Origin: Cylicocyclus nassatus
Lineage: Eukaryota; Nematoda; Chromadorea; Rhabditida; Strongylidae
Direction: 5' to 3'
Length of the DNA stretch: 64,000 nt
Assembly: GCA_958299035.1 (NCBI GenBank)
Contig: CATQJL010000112.1
Coordinates: 59,441,823-59,505,822 of the forward strand
Position numbers and translations under genes: made by a program. Below, one piece after another: positions 10,916-22,699 of this stretch; the stretch's first letter is position 1; each line of letters opens with the position of its first letter. The notes under the pieces are model-generated. The model was not told the DNA's origin and made no database searches. It saw nothing but the letters and a program-made list of their open reading frames with translations.

Positions 10916-11199
10916 GATGAAAATTCAAGATGTTTAGAGGTTTCTTAACAAAAAACCGAAGATTCCCTTCTCAAATTTCAAGGTATAAGCATGCAAAAGT
11001 TTGGAAAGTGAGATAGATCGTTTCAAATGCTAATCCCTCAATTTTCAAGAGCTGGAGACATTTTTGACACATTGTCAACATATTTGTTTGCACTGTTCAA
11101 CGCAGAATACGACAGCATAAATAGAGAGCGAGAATTTTGCAGTGCAAGGTATTCGCACTTGTAGAATATTTATTGAAGAAATTTTGAACGACTTCTTGT

Positions 11200-11475
11200 A
11201 AAATTGGGTCCCCTTTCCCCCCGAGATTGGGTAGCGAATTTTTTGAAGTTTACTTAGGGCTACAAAAATGTGCAAATGACTTCTTCATTCCCGTAAATGA
11301 TTGAAATATTTATTTTTAATCTTCGAAAATTCAAGTTAGTTCTCACGGACCCGCACGAATTTTGAGAAGCACCCCAAAAATTTTCAATGTGTGCGCGGCT
11401 AACGCCAAGCACGTTCATTTGAAATGAATTTTGCTCCCACCTCCCCTCCAGGCTAAAATCCTGCGGCCGCCACTG
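11200..11475. mobile_element. MITE ending CCGCCACTG (hAT-like end)
   Basis: The right end reads GCGGCCGCCACTG, the reverse complement of CAGTGGCGGCCGC. The left part, GGGTCCCCTTTCCCCCCGAG, resembles the interior of the element starting CAGTGGCGGACCG at 12138. The left terminus seems lost and no target duplication is visible. The right arm copy is near 31255-31530. Confidence 0.45.
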
Positions 11476-12137
11476 TTACCATAAGATAGAATGAAGCGAG
11501 TTCTATAAAATCCGCGGAAACTCTATTCGATTTGGAGTTTAATGCCAAAAAATTCAACTACAAAACTCATATCTTCGTCCATAACCTGTTTGAAAATTTC
11601 CATGCGCAAGCATGTAATCTCCACCACTAAAAATTTTTAGAATTTACGGCTAGAGTGCCAAAAACAAAAAGAAGTCAGAAATACGAATAAGTCGCGATTT
11701 TCATTGCGATGAACTTGATATTTCTAAAAGTAGCCCTTGTAGAAAGTTGGAAATGATATGAGCAGAGAGAAACAAACTAGGTTTTTCTAAATTCACATCA
11801 AAGCTGAAACTGGAGTTGGTGGTATCGAGTAAGGATTCAGTCCGGCGCCGCGAAATCACCATTCCTAGCACGGCCAGGCACCTTTTTCCAGGAATGGCGT
11901 ACGATAATTTGTCAGTGACACTTACGCATTATCCAGGTAATGCAAGTTCTAAAAAAAAGGGTGACTTTGCAAAATCGGGAAGAGTCAAAAGTATAGAAAT
12001 TATAAAATTGGGATGCTTTTAGGCATGTATGCACAAACATTTTCACATGTGAGAGGAGACGCGTCATATTTCACTACTCTAGATATCTATAATCTTCTTT
12101 TTTTGTATATGTTATGAAGGTTCTTATACCCTGATAC

Positions 12138-12379
12138 CAGTGGCGGACCGAAGCCCCCCCCCTCTCGAGAATGGGTCGCGAAATTTTTAGAAGTTACTTA
12201 TATGGGTTACAAAAAACTCAAATTAGCCTTGTGAAAAAAAATTTTTTCGTGGCGTAGCTCATGCCACGCCCCCTTTTCCCAGATTTTAGGGGTCGGAGAC
12301 ACGCGAAAATTTTGAGAAGCATCCGCACCCCAAAAATTGTTTCGGAGTGCGTAGCGTTATCCACGCACTCCGAAACACC
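12138..12379. mobile_element. MITE starting CAGTGGCGGACCG (left arm)
   Basis: Begins CAGTGGCGGACCGAAGCCCC, a hAT-like terminus. It then shares the TTTAGAAGTTACTTATATGG-type interior with the element at 11200-11475. Its far end is interrupted by, or merges into, the foldback at 12380. The right arm copy lies near 30361-30602. Confidence 0.45.
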
Positions 12380-12702
12380 ATCTCAGACAATCGCCGGGGG
12401 CAGGCGGGCACCGGAAAAATAGATTGCTGATCTCTCGCACCCCGCGCGCGGATTTTTTGGAATGCAATCAGGACTTTTCGGAAGACTGCTTGCCGAGTTC
12501 TCGATTCCTCAGGGATTCAGCAATATATCTGCAAAAGATAAGAGCGAAAAAAATTCAACGGGCGGTCTCTCAAAAATCCGCTGACTCAGCAAGCGGTCTT
12601 CCGAAAAGTCCTGATTGCTTTGCAAAAAATCCGCGAGCGGGGTGCGAGAAATCAGCAATCTATTTTTCCGATGCCCGCCTGCCCCCAGCGATTGTCTGAG
12701 AT
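12380..12702. mobile_element. 323-bp foldback MITE, ATCTCAGACAATCGC ends (left arm)
   Basis: About 150-base inverted arms start ATCTCAGACAATCGCCGGGG and include GCAGGCGGGCACCGG, AATAGATTGCTGAT and GCACCCCGCGCGCGG. The second arm mirrors them with few mismatches. The same length is found in the right arm (30038-30360). Confidence 0.85.
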
Positions 12703-13448
12703 AAGATCGAATTTTCACCGTTTTTGATCAATCGCAAAGTTGTAATGAGGATCTAGTATGACATTGTTAGGGATGTTTTCATTGCCACTATAAACATGTT
12801 TGACAGTGCTATAGTATATCCTCGGTACAGTTTTACACCATTTTCATCGGGTTTATAGGAAGTTAGATGATCTTGCAAATGTGAGGTGATCTCTCGAGCA
12901 TTCTAGGGGATCACACAAAACAGTGAAGAGGGTAAATGTAAACGTAGTAAATGGTCAAAACTTAACCCAGCCATACCAAACAAGCTATAAATCATCGGAT
13001 TTGTCTTGATACGCTGACCTCAAATATATGTTAACTATCTGCCAAACACTATCTGGACGAGTTATGGACGTTTGAGTGTGCGATTTGTCAAGCGTTCTGC
13101 CAGTCTCACGAAATAAGTTCTAAAAACCTTTGTTCAGGTTTTTGGTGAAAGCGCTTCTTCCTTGTAATTAGAATATTCATCGCCACTGCAAATCCGCGCC
13201 ATCAGGCTGCCTTTCAACGAGCTGTCGTTGGAATTAGAATACTCATCTTTGAGCGCTCATATAACTTTATCTGAATGATCGCTTGGCAGAGAGTAAACAT
13301 TTATTCGAAATCAGCATTTCAAAATGTGTCCAATGAGACAAGGTTTGTTTCGAATGCTTGGATGAAGTCCTGACCACTTCCTACTCGTTTGTGTGGCAGA
13401 GTTCTGCCATCTATTACACTCAAATCTTAATGTGTGTGAGCCTTTATA

Positions 13449-14186
13449 AGGGAGCCTCCAGACGCGCCAGTTGCCGCTTTTGCAGCCGAAGCGCCCTGGC
13501 TCAGATTTTGGCCACGGAGCGCGTAATGGGGATCGCAGTAATGGAACTTGTAATATTTTTTGTTCTCTTTCACGTTACTCTTTCTTTTTGAAGGCTTTCT
13601 TCTATATTGTAGTAGACAATGCCGTTGTACATGTGCTTTATCTGATCTATTTCCCTTTTTACACCGCGGTGCTGGAGTAATGAAGGAATTTTCCTTTTGG
13701 TGTGTATCCTGCTGCGGTCATGCTAAAGCAAACGAACTAGTGTTAAACGAAGTCTCTCTCTTCCAGGCTATCCTTTTCTGCTAATTGACCGACTTCGTCA
13801 AGAAACGAGGTCTTTTTCGAATGTGTGTTAATTTTCAAACTATACTATTATCTAGATTTCGTTTTGACGATATAGTTATGTTGGATGAGTGGTATGACTG
13901 CAAAGCAAGAATTTCCTACCTCCTTTCCGTCTTGAGGGGTCTATATGCTGAGTGGAGAATATCGCTGCAAAACGATGTTCTCGTATTTCTTTTTTTCTGA
14001 AGCTGCTCCACTATACTGCGAACGATATCGTGGGGCGAGAATTAGTGGATTTGGTCGAATAAGTTTCATTTGTGCGCCCCTAAGGATAAAAACTGACCCA
14101 GCGCGCTTCGACTGCAAAAGCGGCAATCGGAGCATTTGCGGCTACCGGCTGCAATAGCGGCAACCACCGCGGTCTGGAGGCTCCCT
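13449..14186. mobile_element. 738-bp foldback element with AGGGAGCCTCCAGAC ends (left arm)
   Basis: The ends AGGGAGCCTCCAGACGCG and the reverse complement of AGGGAGCCTCCAGACCGCG flank subterminal GCCGCTTTTGCAGCCGAAGCG blocks. The ends and GC-rich subterminal tracts resemble the 1575-2113 family (AGGGTGCCTCC), so the two are probably related. No transposase is encoded and no clear target duplication is visible. Confidence 0.75.
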
Positions 14187-15117
14187 AAGATGGATTGAAA
14201 ACGAACACTACAAATACGTAAAGTAGCGAGTCCCCTCTCAAATCCCCTCTTCTCCTTCGCAGCGATGTACATCCATAAGGGCCTCAGATTTCATAGAAAC
14301 TAATGGATGCAGGAAGCGTTTACTGCAGAATGTTTGCCTTGTCCCCATCATAATGTCGACGAACACATGCAAATCTAGAGAAGATAAAAACCTTAATTTG
14401 AAACTTTGACATTAATCTTAACATGCAATGCTGCGCGGAAGGGAAAAGCTTATTCGAATTTTTTGAAATGTTTTTATCCTTTGAACTGAAGTGACTTATG
14501 CATAGGTCCAAAAATGGTTTGGACCCCCTAATGATAAGGACTAGTATCATCATTCGAAAACAAGAAAATCGGAACCCTTTGCAAACATCGTCTAAAACAA
14601 GCTTTAACTTGTTATTTGGTCAAAACTAGTAAGTATTGACTAAATAAAAGAGGCGGCCTTTCCTACCGTCTCCATAACCGCCCCATTTTTGTCGGAACAC
14701 GTCACGCACGCAGCAAAGTTTCAATGATTGTTTTTTTTGTATATACTTGCATAGAAAACAAAGCAGCAGGTTGAGTAATCATTCATCTAATCGTTACTTT
14801 GAAATATAGACCGAATGCTTTTTTTTGCCCTGGATGGACGCTGTTGAGCGAATCTATAATGAAAAAAATGCAAACGACATCATTACTTGATCGAAAATCT
14901 TCTGTGTATAAGTAAGGCGTTTTTACGTAAAATTCGCTATTTCTATATTTCAAACAAAACTTCAAACGTTTCAAATTTCATCTTTTTTTTCCAGTTTGGT
15001 AGATAGCACGCAGTAGTCTTTTGTTTGAAAACGCATTTTGGAAGCATAAGCTCAGTTTTCAGTTTCACCTTCAGAATCCGAGCAAGAAGATTCTCCACAG
15101 ATTTATTATTTGTTTTA

Positions 15118-15795
15118 TCAGGTTGTCCCATAAGTCTTTTCATTTCTGAGTCTTCGTTGTAATAAGTCACACACTTCTTTTTCTAAATAGACACCACACG
15201 ATAGAGCAAAGCAAGCTTTATAGGATGGCGTTTATGCTTTTACACAAGCTTTGGTCCATCTCAATTTTTTAACCAAAATCTAAAAAGCTCCGAATGCCCA
15301 AAAAACCGAAATTATTTTATATCTTCGTTCAAAAAAATCCTACAGACCTCTCACTCGCTCACGCATATACATTCCAAATTAGACATTCATATGTGCTGTT
15401 GCTGTATTTTTTTATCAGCTAGAAATCAAGAAACCAAAAATTTCTATGTTTTTACCAAAGTGATGCTGTGCTGTTCTTACGCTAACAGTTGTATAGTACA
15501 AGCCCCTAGAAGCACATATGAATGGATGTGGAATGTATATGCGTTAGCGAGTTAGAGGTCTGTAGAAATTTTTTGAACAAAGATATAAGAAATTTCCGGT
15601 TTTCTGGGCATACGGAACTTTTTGTATTTTGGTTCAAAACTCGAAATGGACCAAAGCTTGTGCAAAAGCATAAATGCCAACCTATGGAGCTTGCTTTTGT
15701 CTATCGAATAGTGTCCTGATGTCTAGTTAGAATAAGAAGTGTGTGACTTATTATAGTGAAAACTCAAGAATTAAAAAACTTGTGGGACAACCTAA
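15118..15795. mobile_element. 678-bp palindromic mariner-type MITE (left arm)
   Basis: Flanked by TA on both sides (15116-15117, 15796-15797). The ends are TCAGGTTGTCCCATAAGTC and the reverse complement of TTAGGTTGTCCCACAAG, resembling mariner-family termini. Each half is an inverted copy of the other over about 330 bases, with a short spacer near 15450. The diverged copy at 61767-63165 lacks this insertion, confirming its limits. Confidence 0.82.
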
Positions 15796-15956
15796 TATAT
15801 GCGATATACTATAATATATTGAAATGTGACTCGTTAAGTAACCAATCGCCTGATTTTAGTAATGTTTCATGATCACCTTATTGATGATTCATATGAAACT
15901 TTGATGTGCTTTATTTTAAGTTTAAACTCATAGCATGCTCTAATCTGCATTTTCAG

Positions 15957-16185
15957 ACACTTCGGATTTATACTTCGCTCTAAACAACAAGCATGAACTT
16001 GATGTTCTTCACACATATACTCGTGATATTCTTAATGCTGGTAAGCTTTAATGACCAAAAATCCTAATCGTCCCACCAATTTACAGTCAATCTGTGTCTT
16101 CGATGCTGCTGATGCAAAGAAGAAAAAGAAGCCGAAGAAGAAGAAGGTTGTTACTAAAATTAGAATAAGGAATTAGAATTCCGTT
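15957..16185 (+). pseudogene. Exon-like block conserved in three copies (left arm)
   Basis: A possible exon, 15957-16040, runs from acceptor TTTTCAG to donor GTAAGC and is open in one frame (SDLYFALNNKHELDVLHTYT). A 46-bp interval ending TTTACAG follows, then a second block with a Lys-rich frame (CVFDAADAKKKKKPKKKK) to TAG. Joined at these sites the reading frame shifts and meets a stop early, so the model is not clean. The same acceptor, donor and Lys-rich block recur in the right arm (26789-26706) and, diverged, at 62230-62035. I recognise no family. Confidence 0.35.
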
Positions 16186-16313
16186 TTCGTATAAAGGCAT
16201 CAAATCTATGATCTTTATCTGTGTATGTATTCAGAAGGTTACATCTGTTACCGTTTGTGTGAAAACTATTTGCTAAGCTGGCGGATTTGCTTGTCATCAT
16301 ATAGCACATGCTA

Positions 16314-17851
16314 CAGTTCTGGACATAATTTTAAAAATTTTAAAGCCACTCTTAAAATTGTCGTAGTTTTCGTTCTTGTCAATGAATCTGTCTGAAACTT
16401 TGCTGTATTGTGCATTTCAACCTACCCCTCAAAACGGCTTCCAGTCTTGTTGACTTTGAACGGAGAAAAACGAAAAAATTCGAAAAAGCCCTTTTTGAAA
16501 GCTGAACAAAATTATAAAGCCACCTGGTTTTTCTAATCACTATAGCATTCGTTGACTCTCAAATTTTTTTGTACAATTACATCTCAAAATATGAAACATC
16601 TGCAACACCTACGGCCTGTCATCCTACTCAAATAGAAGTGATCACTGCTTTTTTGCTTTCAAAAGTACCAAGACTCAATCTGCTTCAACAAACAACTGGT
16701 AGAGTTTTCAAGCTCTTGCTCATTTCAAATGAAAATCATAGAACCTACTGGCCCTTTTGGATAGATGAGGTGAAGAGCGCTTCCGTAAACTCTGCGTAAT
16801 CGCTGATTTTGACGGACAGACTCCAACTTCACCAAAGGGATGCCGCACTTTTGCACCACAAAACTCAGTTTGCAATGTCCAAATGCTGAACTTGATTTAT
16901 TATATTGCCTACATGGGAATGCAGCTTTCGCAACAACTTTCAGATTTTCCCTAATGATGCGGTAGCGATTTAGACCTGAAATAATTTCCACGAAAATTCC
17001 CTGCGAGCAGAAGATTCGATATAATCCTAGATCTCCTTCAGTCCCTCTGTATTTCATGTGATATTTCACCCGATAAATGAGAATAGCTAAGATTTTTGAG
17101 TTTTTAAGCGTCTCCGGTTTTATTTCGTGATCTGAGTTGGCTTTGATTGTGCACGGTGCTCCACTCAACATTCAGTGGATGTCAACTGCGGCTGAACCAG
17201 AGTGTTCAATCCCGAAATTTTTTTCCCATTCATGCACACAAGTTCACTGTTGTATGGCTGTCGTAATGGCTACATTACAGTGTTATCTGTTGCTTGAAAA
17301 TCGAGTTTTGTGGAGTGAAAGCGTGACAACGCTGTGATGAAGTGGGAGTCTGTCCGTCAATAGCAGCGATTACGCAGCGTTTATGGAAGCGCTCTTCACC
17401 TCTCTATCCAAAAGTTCCAGTAGATTCCATGATTATCATTTGAAATGAACAGGAGCTTGAAAACTCTTCAAACCAGTATTTTGTTGAAGCAGATTGACTT
17501 TTAATGCTTTTGAAAGAAAAAATGCAGTGATCGCTTCTATTTGAGTAGGATGACAGGCCGTAGGTGTTGCAAATGTTTCATATTTTGGGATGTATTTGTA
17601 CAAAAAAAAATTTGAGAGTCAACGAATGCGGTAGTGATTAGAAAAACCAGGTGGCTTTATAATTTTGTCCAGCTTTTAAAGAGGGCTTTTTTGAATTTTT
17701 TCGTTTTTCTCTGTTCAAACGCAACAAGACTGGAAGCTGTTTTGAGGGGTAGGTTGAAATGCACAATACAGCAAAGTTTCAGACAGATTCATTGAAAAGA
17801 ACGAAAATTACGACAATTTCTAGAATGGCTTCATAATTATGTCCAGCACTG
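16314..17851. mobile_element. 1538-bp Tc1-type element with long terminal inverted repeats (left arm)
   Basis: Flanked by TA (16312-16313, 17852-17853). The ends are CAGTTCTGGACATAATTTTA and the reverse complement of CAGTGCTGGACATAATTATG, of the nematode Tc1 type (CAGTGCTGG). The inverted repeats extend imperfectly for about 500 bases, as in Tc3-like elements. The centre (16850-17340) holds frames of 148 and 66 codons with no visible DDE-transposase or helix-turn-helix features. Those frames differ between arms mostly by amino-acid changes. It is probably a non-autonomous foldback derivative. Confidence 0.85.
17527..17534 (-). other. Empty target site of the right-arm hAT insertion
   Basis: A single GCGATCAC (minus strand) inside the left-arm Tc1-type element, at the exact position where the right arm has the 1260-bp element with this octamer duplicated. 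Confidence 0.9.
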
Positions 17852-17857
17852 TATTAG

Positions 17858-17950
17858 TTGATCCGCGTGATCCACTTCATCCACTTCACTATTGGTTAAA
17901 TTAGTGAGCTGCCCAATAGCAAAGTGGATGGAGTGGATCAAGTGGATCAA
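17858..17950. repeat. GTGGATC-rich hairpin beside the Tc1-type element (left arm)
   Basis: TTGATCCGCGTGATCCACTT pairs with AAGTGGATCAAGTGGATCAA across a spacer, with inner CCACTTCACTATTGG / CCAATAGCAAAGTGG. It starts five bases after the TA duplication of the Tc1-type element. A related GTTGATCAGTTCGCTAATTT half follows to about 18015. Mirror copy: 23535-23627. Confidence 0.75.
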
Positions 17951-18105
17951 GTGAACATCCGCTAGTTGTTGATCAGTTCGCTAATTTGACCAGTAGCGAG
18001 GTGATCAAATGGATTTGGTGCGTGCTTATGACATCCCCGACTCGTCACGATAGTCCTTTTTTGAGGGACGAATAAGAAATACATGTCGTAAGGTCAGATG
18101 GACTT

Positions 18106-20474
18106 GGTAAAAACCTTGGATTGATAAAAACCTGTCCAGTGGAAATGTTGCTAAGGCGTGCGAAAACAAACTGTACAGAATTCATTGATTTAGAACCTTT
18201 TTGAAATCACCGGAAGAAATGTATCTCTTCATAATTCGCTAAGCTTCGTAAAAGTGGAAAAGACTATGTTTTTTTGCTAAACATGAAAGTGACATGGAAT
18301 TTTTACAATGCTCGTTTCTTGGATAATCAGCTTAGTGAGTTAAAATCTCAAAAATTGCTTCCAATTTTATGTCAGCTACATGTTAAGCGGATTCAATACT
18401 TGCCCGTACCACTGCAAACGCACATTTGAAAGGCACAATAAGTACAGAAGAATATTTATTAAAAAATAGCGGGTTTTTGAGAGTAGAATCGAAGAACTTG
18501 AAAGGAGTGTTTTCCACATTGTAAATGTATTTCACATACTATAAGGTGGCACAAAAGTTCTTGCGTGATACAACCAAGATTCAATAATGTTGTAATTGTC
18601 AGCAATTTCGTGATTTTTAGTTTCAGACCAGAAGAACGTCCACTTTTCGAGATGTGGGTCTATTGCAACCTTTCGCAAAGTAGAAAATGCCGTGATCAAA
18701 CATCGACGTTCTTAGCAAAGTTTCTGTTTTTGCGTTTTTTTTTTTGAGAGCGAGAGATGGAAGCGTGCCACAGTAATTATTATTTTCTTGTATAGACTAC
18801 TGCTATATAAAGGAAAATACCATATTTTGGAAATTTTTGGCGGCTCCCCAGTAGGTCAGAAACTCAAATCGCGAGTTTTGAAATCCCTTTTCTACATGGT
18901 TAGCCGATGAAAAGTGGTTCAAAAACAAAACGTTCACGTCTATAGATTACAAAATCTTAAATTTAGATCGAGAGTTTGGCAAGTTCCTTAGATTTAAAAA
19001 CAACAAGGCTACTTATTGTTACCTTCATCAATAAGATTACATTTGGCGCCGCTGGAAAGTATTATCACCCCATGCCTCCTCTGAAATGGCAGCCCGACGC
19101 TGGAATTTTGAGCAGAATTTTTATCTCGGAAGTTGGGATCAGAATGGGATGATTTGTTCTGTGTCTTTCGGGGCCTGCTTAGTTTATCCGTTTCTTGGAC
19201 TTCCTCGAGTAATCGGTAAAAAAAATTCTGAAAATAGCGAGACTTGACCATGGTAAGGACCACTGGTCGTAGTTTCTTTTAGATAATTTTCTGAGAGCTT
19301 GTCGGTCAAATAGCATGGCGATAACACCATTTGAGTTGTTGGCAAGCTGCACCAAACACAAATATTTTTCACGACCTTGTTCTGTGGGATATTACGCTCG
19401 TTTATAACGCGAAAGTACTTCCAGAACGAAATAATAGAACATTTTTTGGTGTTTTAAGCTATAAACTATAAGATCAGATCTTACTTTTCGAAGACCTATA
19501 TGCTTATGAAAAACTGCGTTTTCTTAATTTTGTAAAAAAAAGTTGGTTTTCCCAGTGAGAGTGATTGTTTCTGGTACCACGTCATCGTGAAGCAAACATT
19601 CTGGCTTCTGATGCCTTAATTCCGTTCACTGGTGGGAAACATGCAAAAATGCGGAACCTGATGACACATTCGTCATTTTTCTCAAAGTCGTTAGGCGAGT
19701 ATGATACAGAGAACATGCGGAAAAACTCTCCATGAGCCACAGTTTGTCATATATGAAAATGTGTTTGCATGCCGTATATGTTACGAATAGAAGATTGAAT
19801 CTTCGCATTATGGCGGTCTGAGAAATGTGTTCCGCGGAGAGGGGAAGAAACTGGACAAAAACTAAAATTTATTGCAAAGTTGTGCAAATCAATTTTTTGA
19901 AAATAAACTGTTTATTTTGGAAATAAACTCAAGTCACTCTCATTTTTCTATAAAATGTAGTCTTTTTTTGATTTCCAGGTAAACCGCGCGGGAGGGGCGA
20001 CTTTCAACGCAGCAACATAGAGCATTTACCACTTAACTATCTGCTCTTTGTGTTGGAAAACGGATGTTCAACAATTTTCTTTCACGCTGTTTCGGAAAAC
20101 GTTATTGTTTTGTTCTGCTCAATAACTTCAAGTTTGTAGTTTTCGAAAAGGTACGAACTCCGTCGCGAATTAAGTGATGTCTAGAAAATATTAGGGTGAT
20201 ATAAAATTAATGGGGCACTTTTTTGAACATTTTTGAGCTCTCGTTCTGATCGACTATAAACAACCAGCAATGTGATCGTCTTCGTAAAAGTGACCTTCCA
20301 GGTTATCCTGACAGCACCTTGCAGCACCTCACCCATAATCTTTCGAACGGCGCCTCGAAGAATTTGGACAGACTTTTTTGGACGCCATCCGGATTTGTGC
20401 TGCTGTCCCTACGTCCTAGAATGGCGGATCGAAGTGTGCATGAAATCGTGAATACTCATCGTTACCAAAGCGAA
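18106..20474. other. Single-copy interval inside the left inner boundary
   Basis: Not repeated in the right arm, whose equivalent would fall in the N gap. It holds one mariner-like end (AAGGTGGCACAAAAGTTCTT at 18543). Minus-strand frames at 19009-19372 read AMLFDRQALRKLSKRNYDQW and, in another frame, LLEEVQETDKLSRPRK. These could be a frameshifted retroelement gag remnant, but I cannot show it. Nothing else is supported. Confidence 0.4.
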
Positions 20475-20555
20475 CCTGCCTACGTCTTTCCAAGTGACGC
20501 CATTCTGCGCGCAGATGGCCGGCAGAATGGCGTCACTTGGAAAAACGTAGGCAGG
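20475..20555. repeat. 34-bp-arm hairpin
   Basis: CCTGCCTACGTCTTTCCAAG... (20475-20508) pairs with 20522-20555 with one mismatch across a 13-base spacer. It lies inside an open frame (20319-20681) whose right half is therefore the mirror of its left half, so the frame is not credible as a gene. Confidence 0.9.
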
Positions 20556-20828
20556 TATTCGTCATTCTCTCTTGCGAAAGGCAGCCGTTTCGTCAAAATC
20601 ATCGTATATCCGTTGAAGATTTCATTGCGATACTATGTTTATATCATCTCAAATTTTTTCCTTAACATATGCAACAACTGAGATGACTAGTTCTGTACTG
20701 AAGCATTGTGCTAATGTGGACATCCGCAGCAGAAAAAAACATCTTCATATCACCTTTCTAAAGGCGCTCAGATGATCAAAGTTTTTTGCTGAAAGAGCAG
20801 AAGGTAAATCGATTCAAAAAATGTGCAG

Positions 20829-21052
20829 GTATCAGTAACCAGTCATCTGCTCCCAGGAATCGACTGGAGAGCATCTAAAGTCCTCGAATATCTCCTAGAT
20901 GAGAAAGCTCTGGATTGCACAAAAATATTGGAAGTAGCAAAGCAGTAAGATTTTGGATACTGGATGGTTATACACTACTATTCACAGCATTTACCTTCCT
21001 ACGACACAACGGCTAAATTCATGATTAAACAAGGAGCAAATCATCTTGCAAG
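20829..21052 (+). pseudogene. Two-exon fragment of an unidentified conserved-looking gene
   Basis: Exon 1 (20829-20944, acceptor GTGCAG) encodes SHLLPGIDWRASKVLEYLLD and KALDCTKILEVAKQ. Exon 2 (20988-21052, acceptor TTCACAG, donor GTAATT) encodes HLPSYDTTAKFMIKQGANHL. The 43-bp intron is a typical nematode size. The junction reads AAGCAGTAAG where AAGCAG|GTAAG would keep the frame, so one G seems lost. This is either a real splice-site mutation or a sequencing error. The peptide is helical, charged and protein-like, but I do not recognise the family. No further exons are visible before the scaffold centre. Confidence 0.5.
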
Positions 21053-21689
21053 GTAATTATTCATCATGTTTTCTACTTACATGAATCTCAAAGCGTTGTC
21101 TTGAGCTGATTTAAAAGAACGTAATTTACGAATTAGCTGCGACTTTTGGTCTCATGCTGCTCTTCTTGTCATACGTGGTTTTGGAGTTGGTTTTTATGAA
21201 CATGCGGATTACAGTTTGGATATACGATGTTGGGCGTCCATTTTGTGAAGATAAGCAAAAAACTAAGATGACGAATTGCGACTATGCATCTTTGTAATTG
21301 AGTTGACGCGAGTGTGCCAAAATGCTCATTCCGCTAGTATGTGATATGTAAGGGTGTAGGACGATTCGCACGACCGTGATGCTTTCCACACAAAAGCACC
21401 GCCGCGCGCGACACACCCTGCGGCGGCTTCCCTAAGCAAAGCAACGGGAAGAAAGGTTTGCGGCGTGCGTGACGTGTTAAGACAAGTCAAAACCAGGGTG
21501 GCGCTTGAGACCGCCCGCGCTAAAAGAACGCCCGTGCGAAAAGACCGTCTCTCGATATGTAAAGTGTCGCTTCTGACATTCCATATAAAGGATATATGAA
21601 TCTCTGCTACACCATTTCATTGATGGATCTGATAAAAGAGCTGGTCTAGATGAACATGTGTATTCGTACCCTTGATGGTTTAAAGACAA

Positions 21690-22470
21690 GGTGTCAAAGT
21701 GAAGTTTGTTTGAACATCTGCAACTCTGCAAGTCGTAAAAAGTGAAGGTTGTTTATCGAAGATTAGAGAAGAAAATAAGACGCAAAACAGATATGAAAAG
21801 CAAAAGATGCTAAAACTCTGATAAAAACGCAGCAGTGAGTTTGAATCCTTCATTTGGCGACATTTCAAAATGTAGGTTTACTCTTCAGAACCACCAATCC
21901 GCAACACTTTGAAAAACGAGAAAAAGCTCATTGCTTCTTGTGATTGTTTCTTTTTTCTTTCTTTTTTCTTGTGCTTTTGTGTTTGTCGAAATGCACGTCA
22001 AAGCCAAATCTAGTTTTTGAGGCGTACATTGAATTTTTACCCCATTGATGTTCCTGTTTCCCGGGTCGTTGCCTGGATAGTTGCGCTTATTGTTCTGAGT
22101 GATAATCGCCCAAGCTGGAAAAAACTGCTGTGGAAACACTGAAAGAGAACAAGTTGAAGGAAAACGCACTTTTTTACAGATTCACGAAAAAATTCAGTAA
22201 TCGAAGAAGTAAGCTCTGAGAGGTTCTCTACGTTATTAACAGAAGCAAGATCTATCTAATTCACGAAAGAACCGCGTGAAAAGAAATGAACTAAAGAAAA
22301 ACCGAGGGGTTTTTGAAAACACGGTGCCTGATTTTTCGTTCAAACCAAAAAATATGGTTTTGGGACGTTGTCAGCGTGAAAGTAGAGATCAAGAGCTTCA
22401 TTAGATTTACAGTTTGCTAAACTTGGTTTCAAAACAACGAAGAAAATGGTGCCAGTTCTGGTTCTGAAGA
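21690..22470 (+). repeat. Dispersed repeat, copy 1
   Basis: Diverged homologue of 46080-46915 in the same orientation. Shared blocks include CCTTCATTTGGCGACATTTC, a poly-pyrimidine stretch, GAAATGCACGTCAAAGCCAA, TGTTCCTGTTTCC, ACCGCGTGAAAAGA, AATATGGTTTTGGGACGTTG and GCGTGAAAGTAGAGATCAAG. It has no long frame and its class is unknown. Confidence 0.7.
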
Positions 22471-22699
22471 GTAAACCTACATTTTGAAATGTCGCCAAAT
22501 GAAGGATTCAAACTCACTGCTGCGTTTTTATCAGAGTTTTAGCATCTTTTGCTTTTCATATCTGTTTTGCGTCTTATTTTCTTCTCTAATCTTCGATAAA
22601 CAACCTTCACTTTTTACGACTTGCAGAGTTGCAGATGTTCAAACAAACTTCACTTTGACACCTTGTCTTTAAACCATCAAGGGTACGAATACACATGTA

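Larger units (their letters stand above)
1..18105. repeat. Left arm of giant inverted repeat
   Basis: Read in reverse complement, this whole segment matches 23380-42728 feature for feature. Position 1 pairs with 42728, and the match stops at 18105, where the right arm reaches the N gap. Matched landmarks include coatomer exons, Helitrons, the minisatellite, SINEs, the Tc1-type element and many foldback MITEs. The arms are not identical: substitutions and one-base indels recur throughout, and the right arm has an extra 1.26-kb hAT insertion. The arm reaches the window edge, so its outer end is unknown. It could be a true inverted duplication or two haplotypes scaffolded head to head. Confidence 0.95.

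Noticed and set aside
16725..17171. 148-codon frame inside the Tc1-type element as a transposase
   Set aside because: No helix-turn-helix or DDE/D pattern is visible, it overlaps the inverted repeats, and arm differences are mostly replacements.
19009..19372. Retroelement gag-like gene on the minus strand
   Set aside because: The frames are broken across three phases and no zinc knuckle, protease or reverse transcriptase motif is visible, so it is mentioned only as a possibility.
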